DNA from: an uncultured Clostridia bacterium
GTDB taxonomy: Bacteria; Bacillota; Clostridia; Lachnospirales; Lachnospiraceae
NCBI GenBank assembly: GCA_937888895.1
Contig: CALASV010000291.1
Location: forward strand, 1 to 28,403
Reading direction: 5' to 3'
Length of the DNA stretch: 28,403 bases
The notes under the pieces are model-generated. The model saw nothing but the letters and a program-made list of their open reading frames with translations. It was not told the DNA's origin and did not search any database. Shown here piece by piece: positions 1 to 8,837 of this stretch (positions are counted from its first letter, which is position 1; the number at the start of each line of letters is the position of its first letter). The translations under genes were made by a program, and so were the position numbers.

Positions 1-74
1 CCCTTTAAGGAAAGAAAGAGCTAAGTAATGAAGAAAGAACTTATTTGTATCAAATAGAGTAGAAAGGAGAAAAA

Positions 75-368
75 ATGAGTCATATACTTGTATGTCCTCG
101 ATGTGGAGGAGAAATAACAGAATATAACAAATCATTTTCTTGCAGTAATTGGAAGAAAGAAGATGGCGAGTGTAAGTTTTCCATTTGGAAAAATTGCTGT
201 GGTGCTATATTTACAATGGAAGATGTAGAAAAACTTCTTGGTGGAGAAACTATAAAAAAAACAAATATATCCAAAGCAGGAAAGGAATATCCTGCTCTTT
301 GGTCGTTACATGATTCGTATGAAGTTCGATTTGAGTATGCCAATCGGGATGGTGAGTCTTCATGTTAA
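75..368 (+). CDS. Stand-alone topoisomerase-type zinc-ribbon protein
   Basis: This 97-residue protein looks like a single copy of the C-terminal zinc-ribbon repeat found at the end of clostridial type IA topoisomerases. It opens with CPRCGG (residues 7-12), has a second Cys group at residues 23 and 33, and shows the typical run CKFSIWK near residue 33 and a VEKLLGGETI stretch near residue 51. Such repeats bind single-stranded DNA through zinc; here the topoisomerase core itself is absent, so the protein is probably an accessory DNA-binding factor of the transfer system. This role is inferred. AGAAAGGAG lies six bases before the ATG. Its stop overlaps the start of the PrgI gene by 7 bp, which suggests translational coupling. 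It could also be the detached tail of an upstream topB outside the window. Confidence 0.7.
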   Translation: MSHILVCPRCGGEITEYNKSFSCSNWKKEDGECKFSIWKNCCGAIFTMEDVEKLLGGETIKKTNISKAGKEYPALWSLHDSYEVRFEYANRDGESSC

Positions 369-727
369 TTCTTCCGATAGAGAAAGAAATTGAATCCGAA
401 CATAAGGTATTAGGACATTTTACGACTAGACAAGTTTTATGTGGTGGTGGAATTATCTTTTGTGTTGTTATGTTTTATCTTTTATTAGAAGATTTATTTT
501 GGGTATTACTTTGTACGATGCCATTTTTAGTAATATTCGGACTCCTTGGTTGGTATACAAAGTTTGGACTTCCTTTAGAGGACTTTGCTTTGAAAAAATT
601 GCAGAGTTATTATTATAAAAATGAAACAAGAACCTATCGAACCAAAAACTATTATTTTTTCTTATTTCATCAAGCACTGGAAAAACAACAAAAAGAAGTA
701 TCTTCTAATAAAGAGAACCAGAGGTAG
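362..727 (+). CDS. PrgI-family conjugation membrane protein
   Basis: A 121-residue protein with the length and layout of PrgI/TcpE-type inner-membrane subunits of Gram-positive type IV secretion systems. It has a short polar N-terminus (IEKEIESEHKVLGHFTTRQ), two hydrophobic helices at about residues 25-42 and 46-65, and a basic, Tyr-rich cytoplasmic tail. The PrgI gene normally sits directly before the VirB4 ATPase gene, as here, and the product is thought to help dock VirB4 at the membrane channel. It overlaps the preceding gene and ends 5 bp before the VirB4 start, so it is inside one operon. The family call rests on topology, size and this neighbourhood. Confidence 0.82.
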   Translation: MLILPIEKEIESEHKVLGHFTTRQVLCGGGIIFCVVMFYLLLEDLFWVLLCTMPFLVIFGLLGWYTKFGLPLEDFALKKLQSYYYKNETRTYRTKNYYFFLFHQALEKQQKEVSSNKENQR

Positions 728-732
728 TAGAT

Positions 733-3285
733 ATGAGCAAACAGAAACAAACCAAACAAACTATATTTCAAGAATGGAAACAAAAATGCTTCTCTACTTC
801 ACATAAACCACCTATTTTACTTGGTAGATTGACTACACAAGATTCTGTACCAATATTTGCTATTCATGAGAAAGACAATCTCATTGAAACGTATCCTGGT
901 CTTTATACTAGGATGTATCAAATACAGGAAAATAATTATCAGACAGAAACCGAAGAAACACAACAACAAATTTTCATTAAGTTACGTTCTATTTTTAATT
1001 CCATTAGTGAAGATTGTGAATGTGCCATTACGATTTTTAATAGAGATATCAATATCGAGGAGTTCAAAGATATTGCTTTGAAAAAGGAAACAGGGGATAC
1101 CTTAGATTATTTGCGAAGAGAATTAAATGAAATCACAATTAGTCGTATGAAAGAAGGGCGAAATGGATTAGAAAAGCTAAAATTTCTTACGTTAGGACTT
1201 CATATCTCTTCTTATAAAAAAGCAGTAGAAGTGTTTGATAATCGATTAAATAAGGAAATAGAAACGGCGTTTCAGGCAGTAGATTCTTTGGCTATTCCTG
1301 TAATATTAGAAAAGCGTTTAGAAATGCTTCATGATTTATACAATATCAATAATCAAGGCGAATTTATTACTCATACAAGAGTAATGGATGCGTATGGACA
1401 TTCGAAAGAAATCTCTTCTTTTGATATGGAACATATTCGTGGAATGGGATTGTCTATGAAAGATATCATTGCTCCCAGTTCTATTCGTATTTTTCCACGC
1501 TATATGCTTCATGGAGATACGTATGTTTGTGCTATGCGTATTGACCATTATCCTTCTAGTCTTTCGGATGAATTTTTTGTAAAACTTACCGATGTACCAT
1601 TTAATATGATATCTACGATGAATATTCAACCGATTCCAATACGGGAAGCAAATCAAATTGTTCGTAAAAACATTATGTTAGCACGAAATGAAAAAATAGA
1701 GGAACGTAGAGCTTTGCTAAATGCAAATCTTCCAGAAGATATGATTTCTCTTGATACGGAAGAAAAGTTACAAAAAGCAGAAGCATTACGAGAAGAAATG
1801 CTAGAAAATGATGAAAAATTGTTCAAAACAGTACATACGATTGTATTTTGGGCAGATTCTAAAGAGCAACTCAGGGAATATACGGAAACGATTACTTCTA
1901 TTTGTCAGTCCAATGTGGTTGGTATTCATGTGATGGAAGAACTGCAGGAAGAAGGATTTTATGCTACCTTACCTCTTTTATACAATGCGATTTCGAAAAG
2001 ACAGAAAAGAACATTAAAATCTTCTTCCCTTACTTGTGCTGCTATGCCATTTTCTGCAATGGAACTAATGGATGCAGGAGGTATTAACTATTCTTGTAAT
2101 ATTTCTACCAAAAATTTAATTTTGTATGACCGACTACAAACACAAAATTTCAATGGTTTTATTTTAGGAACTCCCGGTTCTGGTAAATCATTTACAGCAA
2201 AAATAGAAATGTTGAATGTCATGCTTGGTAGTAATGCACGATGTATCGTCCTAGATCCTGAGTCGGAATATTCTGCCTTAGCAAAGTTAATTGGTGGAGA
2301 AACGATTAAAATTATGCCTTGTGGTAGTTGGCATATCAATCCAATGGAACTTACTCCAGAATATGACTACAATGAAAGGGAAGATGATGGAGAAGAACGA
2401 AACATCAATCCTGTCCTTGGAAAAGCAGCATTTCTTCTTAGATTATTAGAAACCATTATAAAAACTCCGTTTGGTCTAAATTCAATACAAGAAACTATCG
2501 TCGATGAATGTGTGCATAGTCTTTATGCTCCATTTATGAAAGATGGTATATTACAACCGATTCCACCAGAAAAAATGCCAACATTAACCGATTTACAACT
2601 AGCTCTTTCAAAACGAAGGGAACCAGAGGCAAGAGAACTTGCTTACGCTTTACGGCTTTATACTGGGACAGGTTCTTTGAATGTCTTTGGATTTCAGAGT
2701 AATGTAGATACGAAAAATCGTTTTGTTGTGTATGATATTAAAGAAGTAGGAGATAAGTTAAAGCCACTTGCTATGCTGATTATTTTAGATAGTATTCAAA
2801 ATGCATTGTTTGAAAATCAAAAACGTGGCAAACATACTTGGTTTTGGGTCGATGAATGTCATTTGTTATTTTTAGAAGAAACAACAGCGATTACTCTTTC
2901 TACCATTTGGAAAAGAGCTAGAAAATATGGTGGTGTTCCAACTGGTATTACGCAGAACATACAAGATTTATTAAATTCTGCCACATGTAGAACCTTATTA
3001 TCTAACTGTAACTTTATACAAATATTAAATCAGTCTGCTCTTGACCGTGAAAAACTAAAGCCTTTGTTACATTTATCAGATAGCCAACTAGATATGATAA
3101 CCTCTGCACCAAAAGGACAAGGACTTATTTATACAGGAACCAATTGTGTTGGATTTCATTCCACATTTCCTAAAAATAATAGCATCTATCGGTGTTTAAC
3201 TTCTAATATGAAAGAAATCAAAGCTTATGAGGAAGCAGAAAAAAGATTACGAACAAAAAAAGCAGAACAGAGATTACTCTTATAA
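733..3285 (+). CDS. VirB4-type conjugal transfer ATPase
   Basis: An 850-residue ATPase that should power assembly of the conjugation channel and substrate transfer at the cytoplasmic face of the membrane. The Walker A motif is GTPGSGKS at residues 479-486. The Walker B is WFWVDECHLL with the Asp-Glu pair at residues 707-708. Downstream comes a motif C-like segment (GVPTGITQNIQDLL) and an arginine-containing ERxKL-type helix typical of VirB4/TraE proteins. The N-terminal half (about 1-440) is the usual VirB4 alpha/beta region. GAGG lies 8 bp before the ATG. The length fits PrgI-linked VirB4 proteins of clostridial ICEs, and the gene appears intact. A second, divergent relative lies at 13783-16005. 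Confidence 0.93.
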   Translation: MSKQKQTKQTIFQEWKQKCFSTSHKPPILLGRLTTQDSVPIFAIHEKDNLIETYPGLYTRMYQIQENNYQTETEETQQQIFIKLRSIFNSISEDCECAITIFNRDINIEEFKDIALKKETGDTLDYLRRELNEITISRMKEGRNGLEKLKFLTLGLHISSYKKAVEVFDNRLNKEIETAFQAVDSLAIPVILEKRLEMLHDLYNINNQGEFITHTRVMDAYGHSKEISSFDMEHIRGMGLSMKDIIAPSSIRIFPRYMLHGDTYVCAMRIDHYPSSLSDEFFVKLTDVPFNMISTMNIQPIPIREANQIVRKNIMLARNEKIEERRALLNANLPEDMISLDTEEKLQKAEALREEMLENDEKLFKTVHTIVFWADSKEQLREYTETITSICQSNVVGIHVMEELQEEGFYATLPLLYNAISKRQKRTLKSSSLTCAAMPFSAMELMDAGGINYSCNISTKNLILYDRLQTQNFNGFILGTPGSGKSFTAKIEMLNVMLGSNARCIVLDPESEYSALAKLIGGETIKIMPCGSWHINPMELTPEYDYNEREDDGEERNINPVLGKAAFLLRLLETIIKTPFGLNSIQETIVDECVHSLYAPFMKDGILQPIPPEKMPTLTDLQLALSKRREPEARELAYALRLYTGTGSLNVFGFQSNVDTKNRFVVYDIKEVGDKLKPLAMLIILDSIQNALFENQKRGKHTWFWVDECHLLFLEETTAITLSTIWKRARKYGGVPTGITQNIQDLLNSATCRTLLSNCNFIQILNQSALDREKLKPLLHLSDSQLDMITSAPKGQGLIYTGTNCVGFHSTFPKNNSIYRCLTSNMKEIKAYEEAEKRLRTKKAEQRLLL

Positions 3286-3325
3286 AGTCAATTTTATTCG
3301 AAACAAGAAGGAGGACAGAATAACT

Positions 3326-4780
3326 ATGTGGAACATAAGATGGAATATACTACTTCTTTTTGCCCTAATCATAATGCTAATGAAAACCGTTCCCTATACA
3401 GTATATGCAGAAAGTGATTTCAAACAAATAGAAACAATCAATACTTCCACTACCACAGCAACTCCAGGTTCTTTGATTTTATCAGATACGAATGAAACTA
3501 CTGTAGATGTTGTATATAGTGATGTTATCAATAACATTCCCGATTATATGTTAGTCAATAATAAAAGCTATACCTCAACTACATTTGCCGAAGGAGATAT
3601 TGTGACATTAAAAAGAATTCCTGCTTCGGATTCTTATAAAAAAGGCTATGTTTCTAAAGTAACGATGCTTACTAGTTTTACGATAACAGATGCGAATGGT
3701 ACGATTATTCCTTTGGATGAAAATAATTCTTTTCTTATGCCAGATTGTTCTGTTACGATTTCTGGTACAATGAAAACATTATATCGAATGTATCTTAGGG
3801 CATATAAAGATGCGAATTATACCTATGCTGTGCAAAGAGAGTATACTACATTTGATGAAGTAGATGATATTTATACAAGTATCGAAGAAAATGACGAACA
3901 TTATTTATATATCGCAGAGGGTGATATTGTAACAATGAGTGCTGATATAAAAAATGAAAAGTATGCATTAGACCGAGTCGTTTTTGTTGTGGATTTTAAT
4001 GCATCAAATACAATAGAGTATGTAGAAAGTGGAGCTATCTTTCGTATGCCTGGTGAAATGATCGATGTCACACCTCGATTTGCGTATCAACTTCATACGG
4101 TCGAATATACAACCGATGGTATTCCAAGTGTAGACGAAACTGGAAACATTGTAGTAAATGGAACAACGATATATCAGGCAGGAGAACGAGGTAGTTGGAG
4201 TGTTCCTAATCATACGGAAACGTTTGATTTTGAGGTAATTCCAACAACGATTCAAGCAGAAGATGGTTATTGTTTAAGTATGCCGTATGTGTTCTATTAT
4301 GGGGCAGATAAGGCATATCATCAAGAAAATCCTGAAAATATCAGTATCGATTATGAAACAGGGGAACTAACTATTAAAAACTGTTCTCAGTCCATTATTA
4401 TCTACTATACATTTAAAAAAATAGAAATTACACCACAATATACCATAATTCTTCCAGCTATAGTAACAATGGAACAGAGTAATATGAATGCTAGTATTAT
4501 AATAGCAGAAGTGCCATTTAGTATTCTTTATACATTACCAGAAGATGCAGCTATTACTGTTCGTATTCCTGATGATTTTACTTTAGAAAATCAAGAAGGA
4601 GAAATACTAGACGTATCTTCTGATGTTTATTGTTTTACATGGACTAATGATACCATAGGAACAACGATAGAAGAAAACGGAACTTATAAAGGTAGTGATG
4701 TCTTTACTTTAACAGCTGATACTACCGTTGGTACTTGGGAAGGGCAATTATGTGTAACGATTGATGTAATAGAATATTAG
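3326..4780 (+). CDS. Secreted surface protein of the transfer operon, with InlB-like repeats
   Basis: The start is placed at the ATG preceded by AAGGAGG at 3308-3314 rather than at an in-frame codon 99 bp upstream inside virB4. The resulting 484-residue protein begins with a clear signal peptide (hydrophobic residues 8-19, cleavage likely after VYA at residue 28). It then has at least two copies of a beta-rich repeat of the form AEGDIVT...FxMP (one near codons 84-150, another near 195-245), as in InlB-type or Flg_new-type surface repeats. The C-terminal 130 residues form a separate beta-sandwich-like region starting IILPAIVTME and ending GTWEGQLCVTIDV. This last region resembles the whole of the protein at 5370. 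No sortase motif or membrane anchor is visible, so it is either secreted or held by partners. It probably acts in cell contact or surface assembly during conjugation (inference). Confidence 0.75.
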   Translation: MWNIRWNILLLFALIIMLMKTVPYTVYAESDFKQIETINTSTTTATPGSLILSDTNETTVDVVYSDVINNIPDYMLVNNKSYTSTTFAEGDIVTLKRIPASDSYKKGYVSKVTMLTSFTITDANGTIIPLDENNSFLMPDCSVTISGTMKTLYRMYLRAYKDANYTYAVQREYTTFDEVDDIYTSIEENDEHYLYIAEGDIVTMSADIKNEKYALDRVVFVVDFNASNTIEYVESGAIFRMPGEMIDVTPRFAYQLHTVEYTTDGIPSVDETGNIVVNGTTIYQAGERGSWSVPNHTETFDFEVIPTTIQAEDGYCLSMPYVFYYGADKAYHQENPENISIDYETGELTIKNCSQSIIIYYTFKKIEITPQYTIILPAIVTMEQSNMNASIIIAEVPFSILYTLPEDAAITVRIPDDFTLENQEGEILDVSSDVYCFTWTNDTIGTTIEENGTYKGSDVFTLTADTTVGTWEGQLCVTIDVIEY

Positions 4781-4815
4781 TGAAAAATGGGGTGTAAAAA
4801 ATAGAGGTAAAATCA

Positions 4816-5346
4816 ATGAAAAACAAAAAACAAGTCGTTGTCATTGTAATGATTGGAATTCTATTATTAACGATGAAACAGTTCAAAAAAGAGGAGACGA
4901 TGCCTAATAAAACCATCGAACTATCCAATGTTACAACACAAACAGAACATACAAATAGCACCGTATTTCTTATGGATGAACGTTCTATAGATAAAAAAGA
5001 AGCGATGAGTACAATGCAAAATCCATTGGCAGGAAGAAATGTATTCTTTGCAGGATATGCAGATGCTACGTTATCAAAAATAAGTACTGTAGCATTGGAA
5101 AACTTACCAGAAAATGAAGACTTTTTGCTAAAGTATATCATTACAGATACAACAAAGGATACTATCGTTTTTGAAACAAATTTAATTCCTTCTGGGCAAT
5201 GCGTTGTATGGACACCAGGGGAAAGTTTAGAAGTAGGAACTTATGAATTACAGTTTCTTGCCATTCCTTATTATTGTGATGAAAACAATAATTTTCAACA
5301 ATTAACTTCGGGGTGTAATGAAGTTTGTTACCAGATTACAGAATAA
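4816..5346 (+). CDS. Membrane-anchored extracytoplasmic protein, unknown
   Basis: A 176-residue protein with a basic start (MKNKKQ) followed by one hydrophobic helix at residues 7-20 that has no good cleavage site, so it is probably a signal anchor with the remainder outside. The outer domain is predicted to be beta-rich: it contains NPLAGRNVFFAGYADATLSK and a stretch ending SGQCVVWTPGESLEVGTYEL, reminiscent of Ig-like domains that accompany secreted ICE proteins. Two late cysteines (GCNEVC) could form a disulfide. The gene has GAGG 8 bp upstream of its ATG and lies 35 bp after the previous gene and 23 bp before the next, so all are likely co-transcribed. I do not recognise a named family. 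Confidence 0.68.
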   Translation: MKNKKQVVVIVMIGILLLTMKQFKKEETMPNKTIELSNVTTQTEHTNSTVFLMDERSIDKKEAMSTMQNPLAGRNVFFAGYADATLSKISTVALENLPENEDFLLKYIITDTTKDTIVFETNLIPSGQCVVWTPGESLEVGTYELQFLAIPYYCDENNNFQQLTSGCNEVCYQITE

Positions 5347-5369
5347 TAAAAGAAAGGAAAACAATATTT

Positions 5370-5945
5370 ATGAATTATATCAAAACAATCTTAAGTTTTG
5401 CTCTTATCCTTGCTATGCTAACCAATACATCTATAGTGGCATTAGCAAATACACAAGAAATCCAAGGAAGCGAAGATAAATCACAAACAGTAGAAGTAAT
5501 CGCAGAAGTCAAATCGGTATATTCCGTGTCTTTACCAGCAAATATTGAATTAACTTATAGTGAATTATCCAATGTATATATGGATAATGAGTTACATAAT
5601 AATGCTGTAGAAGGATATTGGGGCACTATCGTGTATGGATGTGCTGGAAAGATAAGTAGTACCGAATATGTCTATATTGAACCTGTATTTCCTTGTACTT
5701 TAACTGGAGAAACATCAGGAGAGATGATTACATTAAAGAAAGTATTACCAAGCAGTAAAGAAGAACCTAAAACACAATGGAGTTCTACGGAAATCGGTTC
5801 CTGTACGTATGATGGTGTAACGCTTACAAACTGTCAATATTCTTATTGTTCCGGATTACAAATAGGATTCAAACAAAGCGACATCACAAAGTATGAAACT
5901 TATAAAGGCACACTGACCTTTCAGTTTGGGGTAGATAGCAATTAA
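5370..5945 (+). CDS. Secreted beta-sandwich protein, paralogue of the 3326 gene's C-terminus
   Basis: The ATG at 5370 is chosen because AGAAAGGAA sits about 10 bp before it; an in-frame upstream start overlaps the previous gene and would put extra residues before the signal peptide. The 191-residue product has a signal peptide (cleavage likely after ALA at residue 26). The mature protein is one domain that begins YSVSLPANIELTY and ends YKGTLTFQFGV. The same frame of motifs (LPA start, YKG plus beta-strand end) occurs at the C-terminus of the 484-residue protein encoded at 3326, so the two are probably structural paralogues. Four cysteines (two in TNCQYSYCSG) may form disulfides. A pilin-like or surface-layer role in conjugation is possible but unproven. 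Confidence 0.7.
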   Translation: MNYIKTILSFALILAMLTNTSIVALANTQEIQGSEDKSQTVEVIAEVKSVYSVSLPANIELTYSELSNVYMDNELHNNAVEGYWGTIVYGCAGKISSTEYVYIEPVFPCTLTGETSGEMITLKKVLPSSKEEPKTQWSSTEIGSCTYDGVTLTNCQYSYCSGLQIGFKQSDITKYETYKGTLTFQFGVDSN

Positions 5946-5971
5946 AGAAAACTATTGTCATCCTATAAAAG

Positions 5972-6164
5972 CGAATACTTAAAATTTCCTACATAATATT
6001 TTATTTACTTAAAGCAAGAGAGTATTCGTATTTCTTCCATTATCTGATACAAATAAGCCTTTCCAAGTTATTCCGTTCTATTTTCTATAATTCCAATTGG
6101 AAGCTTATTTGATACAGTTACATAATAGATTCTGATAATCGCCAGAGTAGTTCTGGCGATTATC
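5972..6164 (+). promoter_or_regulatory. Structured 5' leader with three stem-loops before the 6188 gene
   Basis: The 242-bp gap between the genes at 5370 and 6188 holds three successive inverted repeats. CGAATACT (5972-5979) pairs with AGTATTCG (6021-6028). CAAATAAGC plus TTCCAA (6050-6066, with a 2-nt bulge) pairs with TTGGAAGCTTATTTG (6097-6111). A perfect 13-bp stem (6134-6146 with 6152-6164) encloses a 5-nt loop. The last hairpin ends 8 bp before the ribosome site AGAGAAAGG. There is no T-run after it, so it is not a classic terminator. It could stabilise mRNA, be processed, or control the next gene. Confidence 0.5.
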
Positions 6165-6187
6165 TATTATAAGAGAAAGGACAAGTC

Positions 6188-7195
6188 ATGAAAATCAAGT
6201 TTTTACTACTTCTTATATTCGCTAGTATACGACTGCCAAGTATATTGGTATATGCCGAACAAACAGGTGTGGAAATTATTGCAAACGTGGAAGAACCGAA
6301 AAAAGTTCAATATTCTATAAATGTTACTGTCTTTGGCTTAGGAGAAGTACAGTTAAATAAAAATAAAGCAAGTCAAGGAGAATTGATTACATTAATCGCT
6401 AAACCAAAAGAAGGATATATATTTTCTCATTATAAAGGCTGTAATCCCAATGGTACTGTTATAATGCCATCTGAAGATATCTATATTGAAGTGTATTTTA
6501 TAAAAACTCCAACACTTCCTACTATAACCATCTTGCCAACAAGTCCACCAACTTTCATCTCTCCTAGAAGTCATCCTATAATAACAACGAAACCAACAGA
6601 AATTCCAATACTCCCAATAGGCACACTAACACCACAACCTACCAGATCATTACCTGCCATAATCACTATACCAATATCAACACCAACCAATCCATCGATT
6701 CCTTTACCAACTGACACAGCAAAATCAGAAGAATTACCAAAACCTATCACAAACTGGATACCTATTATCATTGGAACATCTGCTAGTAGCTTTGGAGGAA
6801 TTGGACTACTTCTATTTTTATTGCTTCGAAAACGAAGAACATGGCATGGTGTTTTTACAGAAGATATGCTTCCGTATATGAAAATAAGAGGAATAGCAGA
6901 TAGTGAAACAAGAGAAAATTGGTTTCTTCCAGAACTAGCAGACAAACTTTCTAATAATGAAATAACGATAGAAAAATATATAGAAACCGTTCTACATTGT
7001 GGCGTAGTTACAATATTACCATACGATGCTAAAATGACTATCATAATAGGAGAGGAAACAAGAATACTTCCTGCAATAGAGCATAAATTTTTTTCTATTC
7101 TAAAAGAAACACATACCGATGTGAGTTTCACATTAACTTCTGTGAAATCAGGAATGAGAATTAATATAGAATATAATAATAGAATAGTAAAATAA
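6188..7195 (+). CDS. Exported single-pass membrane protein with InlB-like repeat and Pro/Thr stalk
   Basis: A 335-residue protein with a signal peptide (cleavage likely after VYA at residue 23). One InlB-like repeat follows at about residues 38-88 (GLGEVQL... PKEGYIF ... VIMPSEDIYIEVYF). A low-complexity Pro/Thr/Ile-rich stalk spans roughly 90-185. A transmembrane helix at about 190-212 ends in the stop-transfer sequence RKRR. A cytoplasmic domain of about 120 residues follows, of no family I recognise. The layout suggests an outer sensor or adhesin head on a stalk, linked across the membrane to an inner domain. Its repeat is of the same type as in the protein encoded at 3326. AGAGAAAGG precedes the ATG by about 7 bp, and the gene is the last of the operon before a strong terminator. 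Confidence 0.72.
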   Translation: MKIKFLLLLIFASIRLPSILVYAEQTGVEIIANVEEPKKVQYSINVTVFGLGEVQLNKNKASQGELITLIAKPKEGYIFSHYKGCNPNGTVIMPSEDIYIEVYFIKTPTLPTITILPTSPPTFISPRSHPIITTKPTEIPILPIGTLTPQPTRSLPAIITIPISTPTNPSIPLPTDTAKSEELPKPITNWIPIIIGTSASSFGGIGLLLFLLLRKRRTWHGVFTEDMLPYMKIRGIADSETRENWFLPELADKLSNNEITIEKYIETVLHCGVVTILPYDAKMTIIIGEETRILPAIEHKFFSILKETHTDVSFTLTSVKSGMRINIEYNNRIVK

Positions 7196-7259
7196 GTCCA
7201 TTGATGCCTTTTGGATACTATAAGAATCCATTTTTGCTCTATACCTTTCAATAACTTTT

Positions 7260-7322
7260 ACTCAAACAAAAAGTAGTCAAGTATAAATGACTAAACTATA
7301 CTTGACTACTTTTTACTTGAGT
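7260..7322. terminator. Long inverted repeat, probable bidirectional terminator
   Basis: A perfect 18-bp stem (7268-7285 with 7297-7314) starts with five A and ends with five T, with an 11-nt loop. After a 2-bp mismatch on each side the pairing resumes with ACTCAA (7260-7265) and TTGAGT (7317-7322). The A-run before and T-run after make it suitable as a terminator for both strands. It closes the first transfer operon. The right arm also carries the -35 of a possible promoter for the next gene. Confidence 0.75.
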
Positions 7323-7330
7323 ATTATAGT
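7303..7330 (+). promoter_or_regulatory. Possible promoter for the DUF234-type ATPase
   Basis: TTGACT at 7303-7308 and TATAGT at 7325-7330 are separated by 16 bp, just before the ribosome site at 7341. The -35 hexamer lies inside the right arm of the terminator stem, so the two functions may overlap. This call rests on sequence match alone. Confidence 0.4.
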
Positions 7331-7356
7331 ATATGTATAAGAAAGGAGCAAATAAA

Positions 7357-8771
7357 ATGTTTATTGGACGAATTAAAGAACTAACTACATTAGATAAGTT
7401 ATATCATTCAAATAAATTTGAATTCATTGTCATTTATGGTCGTCGTCGTGTAGGAAAGACAGCAATCATCAATCAATTTATAAATCATAAAAAAGCAATT
7501 TACTTTATGGGAGTGGAAAGTAACGAAAAACAGAATCTTGAAAACTTTAGTAAAAGTATTATTGAGTTTAGTAGTGGTATTCAAACAGAGACTTCCTTTG
7601 CATCTTTTCAGGTTGCTTTAGAATATGTATTTAAACTAGCAGAAAACGAACGAGTGATTCTTGCTATAGATGAATATCCTTATGTAGCACGTTCTTCTAA
7701 GAGTTTAGCATCTACCTTACAACTTTTAATAGATAAATATAAAGATACCTCTAAATTAATGCTAATCCTATGTGGTTCTTCGATGTCTTATATGGAAGAC
7801 CATGTACTAGCGTATAAATCACCTCTCTATGGTAGAAGAACTGGACAAATGAAAATACAGCCTTTTGATTTTGAAGAAAGTTGTCAATATCTCACTCAGT
7901 TATCGAAGGAAGATAAAGCATTGATATATGGTATTGTAGGTGGAACTCCACAGTATCTTCTTCAGATGAGTGACAAGCTGAGCGTAGAAGAAAACATTAA
8001 AAATACGTATCTAAATCCGATGTCCTTTCTTTATGAAGAACCAACTAATCTTCTAAAACAAGAGGTGCGAGAACCAGCTATTTATAATGCAATTATTACA
8101 GCAATTGCTACAGGTCATTCTCGTTTATCGGAAATTTCATCCAAAGTTGGAGAAACGACAAATGTTTGTTCTAACTATATTAAAAATTTAATCAACCTTG
8201 GTATTATACAAAAAGAAACACCCTATGGAGAAAAAGAGTCCAAAAAATCTATTTATTCCATAGAAGATAATATGTTTTATTTTTGGTATAGATTTGTATT
8301 AGACAATAATTCCATTATTGTACGTGGAGCAACCGATATTGTATATAGACGAATTGAATCAATAGACGAATTGAATCACAACTTTCTGACTATATGGGAA
8401 AAATATTTGAAGAAATTTGTAAACAATATCTCTGGAAGCAACTTCTGACTGGCAATACGCCAATAGAATTTATTTCTCTTGGACGGTGGTGGGGAAATGA
8501 CCCAATAAAAAAGAGTCAAGCAGAAATAGATATTATGGGAGAACAAGATAGAGAATCTGCGTTATTTGCTGAATGCAAATGGAAAAACGAAAAAGTAGAT
8601 TTCGATATTTTGGAAACATTAATGAACCGTAGTAAATTATTCCATTACAAACGAGTATATTATTATCTATTTTCCAAATCTGGTTTTACAAAACGATGTA
8701 TTGAGAAAGCAAAAGACATCGGAACTGTGATTTTAGTTAGCTATGAAGATATTATAGATACTATGAGTTAA
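7357..8771 (+). pseudogene. Frameshifted AAA ATPase with DUF234 nuclease-like domain
   Basis: The start at 7357 follows GAAAGGAG by 8 bp. The first part (7357-8448) encodes an archaeal-type ATPase: MFIGRIKEL, Walker A GRRRVGKT near residues 28-35, and Walker B ILAIDEYP with Asp 105. A winged-helix region follows near residues 240-290. The frame then ends early. The expected continuation, YMGKIFEEICKQYLW, is in another frame from 8391 on. It runs to 8771 and carries the DUF234 nuclease-like motif (EIDIMG ... ECKW). Restoring one base in the T-run near 8383-8385 would join them into a protein of about 471 residues, the usual family size. The gene is therefore a pseudogene unless this is a sequencing error. 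The family is often found alone in accessory regions; its substrate is unknown. Confidence 0.82.
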
Positions 8772-8773
8772 TT

Positions 8774-8833
8774 TTTCTATTTTACATTGATTACGAAAAC
8801 AAACACGATATCGGTATCAATGTAAAATAGAAA
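8774..8833. terminator. 18-bp stem, terminator after the DUF234-type gene
   Basis: The arms at 8774-8791 and 8816-8833 are perfect reverse complements of 18 bp (TTTCTATTTTACATTGAT type) with a 24-nt loop. The stem begins three bases after the stop codon of the preceding gene. It is AT-rich with only short T/A tails, so termination in either direction is plausible but not certain. Confidence 0.55.
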
Positions 8834-8837
8834 TTTA

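Noticed and set aside
28..57. Mini open frame before the first gene
   Set aside because: Nine codons, no ribosome site; more likely the trailing end or gap after an upstream gene outside the window.
3227..3325. Longer N-terminus for the secreted protein at 3326
   Set aside because: The extra codons overlap virB4, lack a ribosome site, and would bury the signal peptide; AAGGAGG before 3326 decides the start.
6571..7251. Minus-strand open frame of 226 codons
   Set aside because: It is antisense to the Pro/Thr-rich stalk and inner domain of the 6188 gene, a low-complexity region that stays open on both strands; no ribosome site or family pattern.
8380..8400. Programmed frameshift in the DUF234-type ATPase
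   Set aside because: No slippery heptamer or downstream structure is visible at the shift, and this family is not known to use recoding.
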